From Anaerolineae bacterium (lineage in GTDB: Bacteria; Chloroflexota; Anaerolineae; Aggregatilineales; Phototrophicaceae): a stretch of DNA of 64,000 nt. The notes beneath the pieces are model-generated. The model saw only the letters and a list, made by a program, of their open reading frames with translations, ran no database searches and was not told the DNA's origin. The stretch covers positions 62,001 to 126,000 of the forward strand of contig JAJDZV010000009.1 of assembly GCA_022824465.1 (NCBI GenBank), written 5' to 3'. This document shows positions 50,667-59,694 of the stretch, in pieces; the stretch's first letter is position 1; the number at the start of each line of letters is the position of its first letter. The translations under genes were made by a program, and so were the position numbers.

Positions 50667-51611
50667 TCAGCGCAGCACCAGGAGCGAATCGGAGAAGAGG
50701 CGCTGGGTTGCGCGGTTGTTGAAGCGCGTCCAATGCTCGCCGAACTCTGCGCGCAGTCGCTCTTGTTCGGCCAGGCGCTGTACGCGATATTCTTGGAGGG
50801 CGGCGGCTTGTTCGGTGGTCAGCTTCTTCAGCTCGCCGACGGCAGCGACAAAGACGGAGATATCCTGCATCCGCCCCAGAAATTCCTGCATGCCCTTGAC
50901 CACATCAAGGAATCGTCCGGCGGATGAGCCCAGCGCGGGTTGAAAGAACTCCACAGCGTAGCGCAATTGCTTGAAATCGACGCGCAGGGCATGATAGTCA
51001 TCGATATCTGACGAGGGCAGGATGGTGTCGTAGGCTCTGACGCGCGCCATGCGTTGATGTAGAATTAGCGGCAGGACGTGCCGCAACTGATGGGGCGCGT
51101 GACGGCGTTTGATGCGGCGGGCGCCTCTGCCCGGCGTCTTGCCGAAGCGGTCGAGACGGCGGAGGACGCGCGCGTAGCCTTTGGAATCAAAGAGATCGTT
51201 GAGACGGGCACGACGGTTTGCCCGCCGCCGCTCGAGCCGATCGATCACCGCCCGCATGGCCAGCTGCTGGTCGGGCGGCAAGGTCCCGGCGTATGCTTCC
51301 AGGTCGAGGATGAGCACATCAAGATCGCGGACAGCGCCGAGCGCGCGGGCGATATCGCGCAGGTTTCGCTGGCGTTTGGCGAGCGTCCCGGCTTGGTAAT
51401 GGTCGGCGATCAAGTTCAGCAGGCTGCGCATGCGACGGATGGCGACGCGCATACGGTGAACGGATTCGATGTCTTCGCCGGTTCGGCTGCCGGATTCCTG
51501 GCGTTTCATTCGGCGAAGCTGCCGCGCGAAGACCTTGCGACCGGCTTCGGCCACCGGTTGCGCAAGCAAGTCTGCTGAATTGTTTGCCGAGCCGTCTGCG
51601 GTGGACATTCG
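50667..51611 (-). CDS. CHAD-domain protein
   Basis: 314 residues from ATG 51611; a TTG at 51650 in the same frame is a possible earlier start. The CHAD signature is two conserved helices with His and basic residues, ESVHRMRVAIRRMRSLLNLI and DDYHALRVDFKQLRYAVEFF, in a bundle of long basic helices (RANRRARLNDLFDSKGYARVL). CHAD domains bind polyphosphate and are often next to CYTH domains; the CYTH protein here is at 41266-41862. It converges with the GT-C-like gene, leaving one base between stops. Confidence 0.87.
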   Translation of the reverse strand, partial: RMSTADGSANNSADLLAQPVAEAGRKVFARQLRRMKRQESGSRTGEDIESVHRMRVAIRRMRSLLNLIADHYQAGTLAKRQRNLRDIARALGAVRDLDVLILDLEAYAGTLPPDQQLAMRAVIDRLERRRANRRARLNDLFDSKGYARVLRRLDRFGKTPGRGARRIKRRHAPHQLRHVLPLILHQRMARVRAYDTILPSSDIDDYHALRVDFKQLRYAVEFFQPALGSSAGRFLDVVKGMQEFLGRMQDISVFVAAVGELKKLTTEQAAALQEYRVQRLAEQERLRAEFGEHWTRFNNRATQRLFSDSLLVLR

Positions 51612-52182
51612 CTGATTGCCGCAACAAGTCGTAGAAAAGCGATTGGTCAAGCTGCCTGACCAACTATATGTTAGCGGATAGGCAAATGGCGGTCAATTCG
51701 GAGGCGGGATGTTCGCCAGTTGCGAGTCAGAGGCGGTGTGCGTCGCTGCTATATTTTGGCGGGCGTGGGCGGGGCGCCAGTTTGCCCCTACAACTTTCGC
51801 CAGGTATCAGCGGCCAGAATAGGCGATATTCCGCCAAATTCGGTTTGAAGCGCCTCGGAACAATACCTGTCCTTTGCTCAGCACAAGGGGAGACGGGGAG
51901 CCTCGCCGTGTGCGAATCTGAACGGAGTGTGTGATAATTCCTTAGTTCTGTGAGGCGTCGTGTATTCATTTCCATATATATGCGCCAGTTTTACAATACC
52001 AATCAAGCCTTACAAGGCGTCGATAGTTTTGAGGGAAGCGTCGACGCGGCAATCATGCACGTTGCCTTCCTGGAGTGGATCAGAACCAGTGAAAGGAGCG
52101 TCGAAGCGTCGGAGCGTCGGAGGCGCTTGGCAGACAGAAATGACGGCGATACTTAATCGTCAGACCTCCGCGTGATTCAGGC
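51612..52182. other. Gene-poor region with a promoter-like element and one repeat
   Basis: About 570 bases without a convincing gene. A degenerate family A repeat ending TTTGCCCCTACA lies at 51767-51792. A promoter-like pair TTTCCA (51969-51974) and TACAAT (51992-51997) has a 17-base spacer and sits in an AT-rich patch (CATATATATG). The short frames 51668-51934 and 51950-52156 lack ribosome-binding sites and recognisable folds. The pair may serve the SDR gene, with a ~180-base leader. Confidence 0.4.
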
Positions 52183-52980
52183 ATGAGTACCAGGCGGGCG
52201 GTCTTCATCACGGGCGCGTCGAGCGGAATTGGCTGGGCAGCGGCGCTGGCATTCGCGCGGGCCGGCTATGATGTCTGCGGCATGGCGCGGCGGGCGGAGC
52301 GGCTGACGCGTCTCAAAGCCGAGATCGACGGCCTGCCCTCCCCGCACGGCGACTTCCTAGCGGCTGTGGGCGATGTTCGGCGGGCTGACGATGTGGCCGG
52401 CGCGGTCGAGCGGACGTTGGAGCGCTTTGGGCAGCTGGATGTGCTGGTCGCCAACGCCGGCATTGGTCAGCATGGCGCGCTGGTCGACGCTGACTGGGAA
52501 CATTTGGAGACGGTGCTGCGGACCAATATCGATGGCGTTTTGCATTGCGCGCGCGCTTGCGCCCCGGCGATGCGTTCGGCTGGCGGCGGACAGATCATGG
52601 TCATCTCGTCGGTGGTCGCCGGCGTCCATACGCCATACACGGCGGTGTACGCAGCGAGCAAGGCTTTTGCGTCGAGCCTGGCCGGCTCCTTGCGACTGGA
52701 GCTGGAGGCGGACGGAATCAGCGTAACCAATGTCCTGGTCGGGCGGACGGCCACGGAGTTCAATCACAACCGGCTGGGCTCGAGCCAGGGGGTTCGCGGC
52801 CGATTGCCGACCAAATCCGCGGAAGAAGTGGCGTCGGCGCTGGTTAAGGCGGCTGAGCGGGAGCCGAGGCGGCTGGTGTTGAGCATCTTCGACCAACTAG
52901 TGCTACTTGCTGGCGCGCTGGCGCCCGGTGTGATGGCGCGCTTGGCGAAGCAGCAGTATAAACCAAGAAGCAGCGACTAG
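52183..52980 (+). CDS. Short-chain dehydrogenase/reductase
   Basis: 265 residues. Classical SDR: cofactor motif ITGASSGIGWAAALAFA (TGxxxGxG), LDVLVANAGIGQHG (NAG), active-site Ser in VISSVVAG and YAASKAF (YxxxK). RR after GMARRAE in the second strand suggests NADPH preference. The C-terminal PTKSAEEVASALVKAAEREP is common in DltE-like and sorbitol-type SDRs. Substrate unknown. Start ATG 52183 has no strong ribosome-binding site. Confidence 0.88.
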   Translation: MSTRRAVFITGASSGIGWAAALAFARAGYDVCGMARRAERLTRLKAEIDGLPSPHGDFLAAVGDVRRADDVAGAVERTLERFGQLDVLVANAGIGQHGALVDADWEHLETVLRTNIDGVLHCARACAPAMRSAGGGQIMVISSVVAGVHTPYTAVYAASKAFASSLAGSLRLELEADGISVTNVLVGRTATEFNHNRLGSSQGVRGRLPTKSAEEVASALVKAAEREPRRLVLSIFDQLVLLAGALAPGVMARLAKQQYKPRSSD

Positions 52981-53019
52981 GCCAGGCGCAGCAACGGCAA
53001 GCGGACGAGTGTGCGGACG

Positions 53020-53511
53020 ATGCCCAAAGCGAAGAAGTTGAACTCCATGCGCTTGCTTGAGGCACGGGGGATAGCCTACGAGACGCATCATTACGACCCG
53101 GGGATTCGCGATGCCAAGCAGGTGGCTGCAGCCGTGGGTCGGCCGGTGGAAGAGGTATTCAAGACGCTGGTGATGGAATGCCCGGCGCGCAAGAAGCCGA
53201 TACTTGTCTTGCTGCGCTGCGACTGCACGCTGAACCTGAAGCGGCTGGCGAAGGCGCTGGGCGTGAAGAAGGTCGCGCTTGCGCCGCATGCCCGCGCCGA
53301 GCGGTTGACCGGCTTGCAGGTCGGGGGCATTAGCGCGCTCGCCTTAATGCACAAAGGCTGGGAAGTTTACCTCGACAAGCTGGGTTGCGAGGTCGCACGG
53401 ATTGTCGTAAGCGGGGGCCAGCGCGGAATCCAATTGCGCCTGGAAAGATCCGCTCTGATAGAACTGCTTGGCTGCGAGATTGTCAATGTGGCGGACAGTA
53501 AGCGGGCTTAA
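53020..53511 (+). CDS. ybaK: YbaK/EbsC-type Cys-tRNA(Pro) deacylase
   Basis: 163 residues from ATG 53020 (GTG 53011 in frame is possible). Family marks: NSMRLLEARGIAYETHHYD, DAKQVAAAVGRPVEEVFKTLV, LRCDCTLNLKRLAKALGVKKV, LTGLQVGGISALAL (the GxxS/GG loop that binds the 3' end) and ARIVVSGGQRGIQLRL. These enzymes hydrolyse mischarged Cys-tRNA(Pro) in trans. It lies 39 bases after the SDR gene. Confidence 0.92.
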   Translation: MPKAKKLNSMRLLEARGIAYETHHYDPGIRDAKQVAAAVGRPVEEVFKTLVMECPARKKPILVLLRCDCTLNLKRLAKALGVKKVALAPHARAERLTGLQVGGISALALMHKGWEVYLDKLGCEVARIVVSGGQRGIQLRLERSALIELLGCEIVNVADSKRA

Positions 53512-53522
53512 GATGGCGCTGC

Positions 53523-54488
53523 TCAGCGGGAGAGAATGCGCGCCAGATCGAAGTATTCCGGCGTGATTTGCCTCGTCTGGGCGGTGGATTCGGAGAGGGG
53601 CACGGGCGTTTGTTCGCGGCCGACGCGGGCGACCATCTTGCCGGTTTCGCCCGCAAGGATCAATTCCATGGCGTAGACCCCCATGCGGGTCGCCAGCAGG
53701 CGATCGAAGGCGGTTGGGCTGCCGCCGCGCTGGGTATGCCCGAGGATGGTGAGGCGGATTTCGAAGCCGATGTGCTTCTGCTCGAGGAAGTCGGCCAACT
53801 CTGGCCCCTGGTAGGGCGCGCCTTCAGCCAGGACGGCGATGGCGTGTGATTTGCCACGGATGTAGGCGTCTTCGAGAGCTATGGCGATTTCGTTCATGCT
53901 GACGCCATTCTCGGGCGTGACGACGATTTCGGCGCCGCCGAGGATGCCGGCCATGACCGCCAGATAGCCGCAATCACGCCCCATCACTTCGACGACGAAA
54001 GCCCGATTGTGCGAGGTGGCGGTATCGCGCAAGCGGTCGACGGCATCAAGAATGGTATTGAGGGCGGTATCGACGCCGATGCTGGTATCGGTGCCCCAGA
54101 TATCGTTGTCGATGCTGGCTGGGATGCCGATGACGGGCACGCCCATGCGGTGCAAGGCGAGCGCGCCGCGGAGGCTGCCGTCGCCGCCGATGACGATGAC
54201 GCCGTCGATGTTGTATTCGTTTAGGCGGCGCTGCCCTTTCCGCTGGCCTTGCGGCGTCTTGAATTCTTCATTGCGGGCGGTCTGGAGGATGGTGCCGCCG
54301 CGCTGCAAGATGCCGCTGACCTCGCGGCTGCTGAGGAGCGCGATATCGCCAGCGAGCAGACCTTGATATGCTTGACGGATGCCATAGACCTCGACGTCGC
54401 GGTCCAACCCGGCGCGCACGACCGCGCGAACCGCAGCGTTCATGCCGGGCGCGTCGCCACCGCTTGTCATTACGGCGATGCGTTTCAT
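53523..54488 (-). CDS. pfkA: ATP-dependent 6-phosphofructokinase
   Basis: 321 residues from ATG 54488, with GGAG 9 bases ahead; a TTG at 54497 is in frame. Signature TSGGDAPGMNAAVRA, IGGDGSLRGAL (Gly in GGDGS indicates ATP rather than PPi as phosphoryl donor), PASIDNDIWGTDTSIG with the catalytic Asp, EVMGRDCGYLA, and LGHTQRGGSPTAFDR. It catalyses the committed step of glycolysis. A TTGGAA/TAAAAT pair lies upstream. Confidence 0.95.
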   Translation of the reverse strand: MKRIAVMTSGGDAPGMNAAVRAVVRAGLDRDVEVYGIRQAYQGLLAGDIALLSSREVSGILQRGGTILQTARNEEFKTPQGQRKGQRRLNEYNIDGVIVIGGDGSLRGALALHRMGVPVIGIPASIDNDIWGTDTSIGVDTALNTILDAVDRLRDTATSHNRAFVVEVMGRDCGYLAVMAGILGGAEIVVTPENGVSMNEIAIALEDAYIRGKSHAIAVLAEGAPYQGPELADFLEQKHIGFEIRLTILGHTQRGGSPTAFDRLLATRMGVYAMELILAGETGKMVARVGREQTPVPLSESTAQTRQITPEYFDLARILSR

Positions 54489-54538
54489 GGCTGCCAACTC
54501 CGCCTCACAGTGCCAAGCCCAATCGCGGACTCAGGCAT

Positions 54539-54568
54539 ATTTTAGACCTTAAGGAAGCGGCTTTCCAA
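54539..54568 (-). promoter_or_regulatory. Candidate pfkA promoter
   Basis: Minus strand TTGGAA (54568-54563) and TAAAAT (54544-54539) with an 18-base spacer, about 50 bases before the pfkA ATG. Confidence 0.4.
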
Positions 54569-54657
54569 TACTAAAGATTGAAGCCCCGGAAAAGCGACGA
54601 AGCTGGGCGCGTTTGCGGAAGGAGGCGAGGATTGCGCTGAGAAGCGGAAGGCTGGCG

Positions 54658-57600
54658 TTACGACTGATCGTCTTCGATGAGGAATTCTCGATCGCCGACG
54701 ATTTCCGCCAGGTCGTCGCGGAGCGCGTCGCAGATGTCGGTGGTCTTGCCTGGAAACTTCATTGGCGTTGATTTGCCGCCGCGGCGAATGATGATGGAGA
54801 AGCGGTCGATGCCGGGATACTCGATCAGTTTGTTGTAGATGCGCTGCAATTTACGTCTGTCCTTGTCGTGATCGTCGCCAGCCGCGAGAACGACCGCTAT
54901 GCTGCGCGGGGCGCGCTCAATTGGGGCGGCCTCGTCTGGCATGGTCAGATGGCTCTCACCGTTGACCCATTCTGGCTCATCTTCGGCTTCTGGTTCGGCT
55001 TCGGCGGCCCGGGGCGCGGCCTCGGCTTCTCTTTCGACGAAGGCGGCGGATTCTTCGACTGGCGGCGGCGGCTCGGACGGCTGATCATTTACCCAGCCGT
55101 CATCGTCGGGGGGCGGTTCCCAAGCCATAGCGGCATCATCGGCGGGCGCGGGGCGAGCATCGACAGCGGAAGCCGCGTTGACATCGGTGGTGACCGCGTC
55201 GGCAATAATCTGCGGGGCGCCGCGGCTCTCATCAAATCGGCCAGTGACGATTACGATATCGCCTTCAGCCAGTAGCTCTTTGCCCGGCGCGCCAGTCGAC
55301 ATGCCAGCCAGCATTGACACCGCTTTGTCGTAGGCGCGAGGGAAGAGGACGACCTCTATGCTGTCGGCGGCGTCGTGCCAATCTTCGAGCGTGAGAACAG
55401 CCATCATGTCGCCAGTACGCGTCGTCACCTTACGAAGCTCAGTGATTTCACCGGCGATGCGGACGGTCTCCGGTTTTGGCGCGGATGAGTCCTTTAGATT
55501 TGTGACCGACTGGAGGTTCTGACTGGCGAAGAGTTGGCGATGGCGATCGACTGGTCGCCCGGTGAGGTAGAGGCCGAGCAGCTCCTTCTCCCAGCGCAGC
55601 AATTCACGCGGGTTGTGCTCGGCGATGTTCTTTTTATCGGCAAGCAAGGCGTCATCGGTTGTTTCTGCTGCGCCGAACATCGCCATCTGGCCGACTTCCT
55701 GGTCGCGGTGGTAGTTGCTGCTGTAACTGAAGATGGCGTCGAGGGAAGCCATAAGCGCCGCGCGGCGGCCTAACTTGTCCAGAGCGCCGACTTTGATGAG
55801 GCTCTCCAAGGTGCGCTTGCCGAGGCTGCGCATGTCGACGCGCTGGCAGAAGTCGACCAGGCTGTCGAATGGCGCCTCGCCGCGCTGATCGATGAGCTGC
55901 CGCAAGGCGCGAGCGCCCGCGTTCTTGACCGCAGCCAAGCCGAAGCGAATCCCGCGCGCGCCGTCTGCCAAGGTTTCAATGTCGAAGTCCAGTTGGCTGT
56001 GGTTGACATCGGGTGGAAGAATCTTGATGTTGAGGCGGCGGCATTCTTCCAGGTAGGTCGAGATTTTGGAGTGATCGTCGCGCTGTACGCTGAGGATCGC
56101 GGTCATATATTCTTCAGGATAGTGGCATTTGAGGTAGGCGGTCTGCACGGTGATGACGGCGTAGTCGGCGGCGTGCGGTTTGTTGAAGCCGTAATCGGCG
56201 AAAAACTCGATCATATCGAAAATGTCTTCGGCGGTCTCTTCGGGGATGCCGTTCTGCGGTCCGCGCTCGCGGAAGATGGCGCGATGTTTGTTGAGGTCTT
56301 CCGGTTTTTTCTTGGAGACGGCGCGGCGCATGAGATCGGCTTCGCCAAGCTCGTAGCCGAAGAGCGCCCCGGCGATCTCCATGATCTGCTCCTGGTAAAC
56401 GATTATGCCGTAGGTTTCGCCCAAGATAGGCTCGAGCCGCGGATGGAGATAGGAGATCTCTTCCACGCCGTGCATGCGGTCGCAATATTGGGCGATGAAT
56501 TGCATTGGTCCGGGACGGAAGAGAGAGATGCCGGCGATGATGTTCTCGAAGACGCGGGGCCGCATCTGGCGCAGCATTTGTTTCATGCCGCCGGACTCGA
56601 CCTGAAAGACGCCAACGGTCTCAGCCCGCCCCATCATGGCGAAAGCGTCGTCAAGCATGGCGCGCTGTTCGTCGCTGGCGGAGTCGTGGCGGTAGGGCAA
56701 GGTGTCGAAGGTGTAGCGGATGCCGCGGCGGCGCTCGATGAGTTCGCAGGTTTTGCGCATGATTGTGAGGGTGGACAAGCCGAGAAAGTCAACTTTGAGC
56801 AAGCCAATGGCTTCGGCGGTTTCCATGGGGAACTGGGTGACGGCTTTCAGCGCGCCGCCCGAGGGGTCCTTGCCGGTGATGCGGTGCAGGGGCACAAGCT
56901 CGACCAGCGGACGGTCGGCGACGATCACGCCGGCGGCATGGGTGGAGGCGTGGCGGGTCATGCCTTGTAATTCGCTGGCGGTGTCAATCACGCGTTGGAG
57001 TTCGGCATCGCTGTTGTAGAGATCAAGCAATTCGGCATTGCCCTCGACATATTCCTGGATTCTCTTTTGGCGCGCTTCTTGCGGGATCATGGCGGCTGCG
57101 CGGTTTATCTTGCCCAGGTCGACATTCAGAGCGCGCCCAACATCGCGGACGGCGGCTTTGGCGCCCATAGTGCCGAAGGTGATGATGGCGGCGACCTTGT
57201 CCTCGCCGTATTTCATAGCGGCGTAAGCGATCATTTCGCCGCGGCGGTCATCCGGATAATCGAGGTCGATATCGGGCATGCTTATGCGCCCGGGGTTGAG
57301 AAAACGCTCGAATAGCAGCCCGTTCTGAATGGGATCGATGTTGGTGATGCCGAGGCAGTAGGCGACCAAGCTGGCGGCGCCGGAACCGCGGACGTTCCAC
57401 CAGATATCGGCATTGCGCGCGAATTCGCAGAGGTCCCAGACGATGAGGAAGTAGGTATCAAATCCCATGCTGTGGATGATGTTGAGTTCGCGCTCAATGC
57501 GCTCGCTGAATACTTCGTTCCGCTTCCAATCGGCGTCGTAGCGCCATTCCATACCGATGTCAATCAGGTGGCGCAGATAACTATGTTGATCAAAACCAGC

Positions 57601-58494
57601 CGGAACCGGGAAGGCCGGCAAGTGGTAACCTTTTGGCGCGAGATCAATGTCCGTCATCTCGGCGATTTTCAGCGAATTGGCGAAGGCTTCGCGAGTTAGG
57701 TCGGCGGGCAAGCTGGCGAAAGCGGCGCGCATTTCGTCAGCGGATTTCAGATAGTAGCTTTCGAAGGGCTCCATGCGCATGCGATCACGGTCAGATTTGA
57801 GGGCGCTGGTTTGGATGCAGAGGAGCGTATCGTGGGCGTCGGAGTCATCGCGATTGACATAATGCACATCGTTGGTGGCGAGCAGCTGCACTGGGCTGTG
57901 CCCGCTGCGACGGTAGTCGCAGAGCCAGCGGTTGAGGCCTTGCAATTCGGGAATGTCGTGGGCTTGCAGCTCGAGGAAGAAGTTATCGGCGCCGAAGACT
58001 TCCTGGTACCAGCCGATCTGCTCGCGGGCGGCTTGGTCATCGCCATTGGCGACCAGGCGCGGGATTTCCGCAGCGAGGCAGCCGCTGGAAGCGATGATGC
58101 CGTCAGCGTGCGCAGCCATGAAATCCTTGTCGATACGGGGCTTGTAGTAGTAGCCCTCAAGCTGAGCCGCAGACGCCATTTTGAGCAGGTTCTGGAAGCC
58201 AGTCATGTTCCTCGCGAGCAGCAGCATGTGGTGGGAATTGCGGTCGAGATGCGGGTCGCGATCGCTCATGCGTCGGCGCGCGAGATAGCCTTCCATGCCG
58301 ATGACGGGTTTGATGCCGGCGTCGACGCAGGCGCGGTAAAAGTCTTGCACGCCGAACATGACGCCGTGATCGGTGATGCCAAGGGCGGGCATGTCCAGCG
58401 CTTGGGCGCGCGCCACCAGGTCTTTGATGCGGCTTTGGCCATCAAGCAGGGAAAACTCGCTATGGACGTGAAGATGGACGAACTCGCTGGTCAT
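54658..58494 (-). CDS. dnaE: DNA polymerase III alpha subunit with acidic linker and extra C-terminal domain
   Basis: 1278 residues from ATG 58494 (frame open to 58743 but the extension has no DnaE similarity and lies upstream of the promoter). PHP domain: VHLHVHSEFSLLDG and ALGITDHGVMFG. Polymerase active site: MPDIDLDYPDDRR and the third Asp region near VDFLGLSTL. Tandem HhH, then an OB-fold (VRIAGEITELRKVTTRTGDM). After this comes a ~95-residue Pro/Glu/Ala-rich linker (about 1100-1194) and an 84-residue C-terminal domain beginning SIAVVLAAGDDHDKDRRKL. Typical DnaE ends soon after the OB-fold at ~1160. It replicates the chromosome. Confidence 0.96.
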   Translation of the reverse strand: MTSEFVHLHVHSEFSLLDGQSRIKDLVARAQALDMPALGITDHGVMFGVQDFYRACVDAGIKPVIGMEGYLARRRMSDRDPHLDRNSHHMLLLARNMTGFQNLLKMASAAQLEGYYYKPRIDKDFMAAHADGIIASSGCLAAEIPRLVANGDDQAAREQIGWYQEVFGADNFFLELQAHDIPELQGLNRWLCDYRRSGHSPVQLLATNDVHYVNRDDSDAHDTLLCIQTSALKSDRDRMRMEPFESYYLKSADEMRAAFASLPADLTREAFANSLKIAEMTDIDLAPKGYHLPAFPVPAGFDQHSYLRHLIDIGMEWRYDADWKRNEVFSERIERELNIIHSMGFDTYFLIVWDLCEFARNADIWWNVRGSGAASLVAYCLGITNIDPIQNGLLFERFLNPGRISMPDIDLDYPDDRRGEMIAYAAMKYGEDKVAAIITFGTMGAKAAVRDVGRALNVDLGKINRAAAMIPQEARQKRIQEYVEGNAELLDLYNSDAELQRVIDTASELQGMTRHASTHAAGVIVADRPLVELVPLHRITGKDPSGGALKAVTQFPMETAEAIGLLKVDFLGLSTLTIMRKTCELIERRRGIRYTFDTLPYRHDSASDEQRAMLDDAFAMMGRAETVGVFQVESGGMKQMLRQMRPRVFENIIAGISLFRPGPMQFIAQYCDRMHGVEEISYLHPRLEPILGETYGIIVYQEQIMEIAGALFGYELGEADLMRRAVSKKKPEDLNKHRAIFRERGPQNGIPEETAEDIFDMIEFFADYGFNKPHAADYAVITVQTAYLKCHYPEEYMTAILSVQRDDHSKISTYLEECRRLNIKILPPDVNHSQLDFDIETLADGARGIRFGLAAVKNAGARALRQLIDQRGEAPFDSLVDFCQRVDMRSLGKRTLESLIKVGALDKLGRRAALMASLDAIFSYSSNYHRDQEVGQMAMFGAAETTDDALLADKKNIAEHNPRELLRWEKELLGLYLTGRPVDRHRQLFASQNLQSVTNLKDSSAPKPETVRIAGEITELRKVTTRTGDMMAVLTLEDWHDAADSIEVVLFPRAYDKAVSMLAGMSTGAPGKELLAEGDIVIVTGRFDESRGAPQIIADAVTTDVNAASAVDARPAPADDAAMAWEPPPDDDGWVNDQPSEPPPPVEESAAFVEREAEAAPRAAEAEPEAEDEPEWVNGESHLTMPDEAAPIERAPRSIAVVLAAGDDHDKDRRKLQRIYNKLIEYPGIDRFSIIIRRGGKSTPMKFPGKTTDICDALRDDLAEIVGDREFLIEDDQS

Positions 58495-58548
58495 GGCGCC
58501 TGCTTCCGTGATGGCGGCTTCGGGTTTTAATCGGAGAAGGACAGCCGT

Positions 58549-58557
58549 ATTATAGCA
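58549..58557 (-). promoter_or_regulatory. Extended -10 promoter of dnaE
   Basis: Minus strand TGCTATAAT, a perfect TATAAT with TGn extension, about 55 bases before the chosen dnaE ATG. This supports ATG 58494 over the upstream open frame. The divergent mutM gene starts at 58632. Confidence 0.5.
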
Positions 58558-58631
58558 CTCGGCGCTGCAAATCGTCCGACCGAATCGCGGCGCTTGACGC
58601 GGGTGAAAGCGCTCGAAGAGAACCGTTGCCG

Positions 58632-59456
58632 ATGCCTGAATTGCCGGAAGTCGAGACTGTTGTAAGGGGTTTGCGCGGTCCGCTGATTGGGCGGCGGATC
58701 CTGTCGATGTGGCACGATTGGGAGGCTTCCATCCAGTCGCCAAGCCCGGCAGAATTCAAGGCGCGCATCGCCAACCAGACTGTCAAGAAAATCGGGCGTC
58801 GCGGCAAGTATATTCTGATCGCGCTGGATCACGACGTGCTTGTGATTCACCTCAAGATGTCCGGACGCTTGTACGTCGCCCATGCGGAATCTGAGCATGA
58901 GGCGGACCGCTGGGTGCATGTGCGCTTTGAACTGGAAAATGGCGAGCAGTTGCGTTTTTCCGATCTGCGGAAGTTTGGGCGCGTTTATCTGACGGATGAT
59001 GTGGCCCGCTTGTTGGAGCATTTGGGACCGGAGCCGCTGAGCGACGACTTCACGCTGGCGCATTTTCGCGCGGGCATGCAGCGGCGGACGCGGGCGGTCA
59101 AGGCTTTGCTGCTGGCGCAGGAATTCGTGGCCGGCATCGGCAATATCTATGCCGACGAGGCGCTGTTCCGCGCCGGCATTCATCCCGCCACCGGGGTAGA
59201 TCGGCTGGGGGACCGCGAGACAGCGCGGCTGCATCAGACCGTACGCGATGCGCTGGCGGCGGGCATCAAGCACGAGGGCGCGAGCGTCAACTGGTATCGC
59301 AAGCCGGATGGGCAAAAGGGCGAATCGCAGGATTACTTTTTTGTGTATGGGCGGACTGGCTTGCCATGCAGGCGATGCGGGACGGCGATCAATAAGATCC
59401 GCGTGGCGCAACGGGGCACGCATTTCTGCCCGGTGTGCCAGCCGGCGCGGGCCTAG
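58632..59456 (+). CDS. mutM: Formamidopyrimidine-DNA glycosylase
   Basis: 274 residues from ATG 58632; the Met is followed by Pro2, the catalytic N terminus after processing (MPELPEVETVVRGL). Further landmarks: HLKMSGRLYV with the conserved Lys, DLRKFGRVYL, GIGNIYADEALFRAGIHP, and the zinc finger FVYGRTGLPCRRCG...CPVCQ. It removes 8-oxoguanine and formamidopyrimidines and nicks the strand. The in-frame upstream ATG at 58626 would spoil the N-terminal Pro and is rejected. Divergent from dnaE. Confidence 0.97.
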   Translation: MPELPEVETVVRGLRGPLIGRRILSMWHDWEASIQSPSPAEFKARIANQTVKKIGRRGKYILIALDHDVLVIHLKMSGRLYVAHAESEHEADRWVHVRFELENGEQLRFSDLRKFGRVYLTDDVARLLEHLGPEPLSDDFTLAHFRAGMQRRTRAVKALLLAQEFVAGIGNIYADEALFRAGIHPATGVDRLGDRETARLHQTVRDALAAGIKHEGASVNWYRKPDGQKGESQDYFFVYGRTGLPCRRCGTAINKIRVAQRGTHFCPVCQPARA

Positions 59457-59462
59457 GGTAAA

Positions 59463-59488
59463 CCGCCACAGAGCGCGCAGAGACACGG
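59463..59488 (+). repeat. Family C repeat, degenerate copy
   Basis: CCGCCACAGAGCGCGCAGAG then ACACGG; compare the CCACAGAGACACAGAGG unit at 42738-42770 (minus strand). Six bases after the mutM stop. Confidence 0.45.
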
Positions 59489-59556
59489 TCCGTCGACAGA
59501 GATGTATTTCCAAGTCAGTTGCGCGAAAAAACGTGATTGGAAATCTTGAACGAAAG

Positions 59557-59584
59557 CGGACGAGCCACTGGCTCGCCCCTACAA
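59557..59584 (+). repeat. Family A repeat copy
   Basis: CGAGCCA (59561-59567) and TGGCTCG (59569-59575) form 7-bp arms with a single-base gap; the unit ends GCCCCTACA like three other copies. It lies in the 238-base gap between the convergent mutM and MBL genes. Confidence 0.65.
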
Positions 59585-59694
59585 CGACTCGGATCTATTG
59601 AGAATTGCGGTGAACCGGCAGTCATTCTGGTTACAGTCACCGAATGGTTGAGAACATAGAGCAAACTGCCAAAAGAGACTCGTTTCTAGGCCTC

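Noticed and set aside
55993..56970. 325-codon plus-strand frame inside dnaE
   Set aside because: Antisense shadow; the DnaE active-site motifs are on the other strand.
58495..58743. N-terminal extension of dnaE to 58743
   Set aside because: It has no DnaE similarity and would start upstream of the TGCTATAAT promoter candidate.
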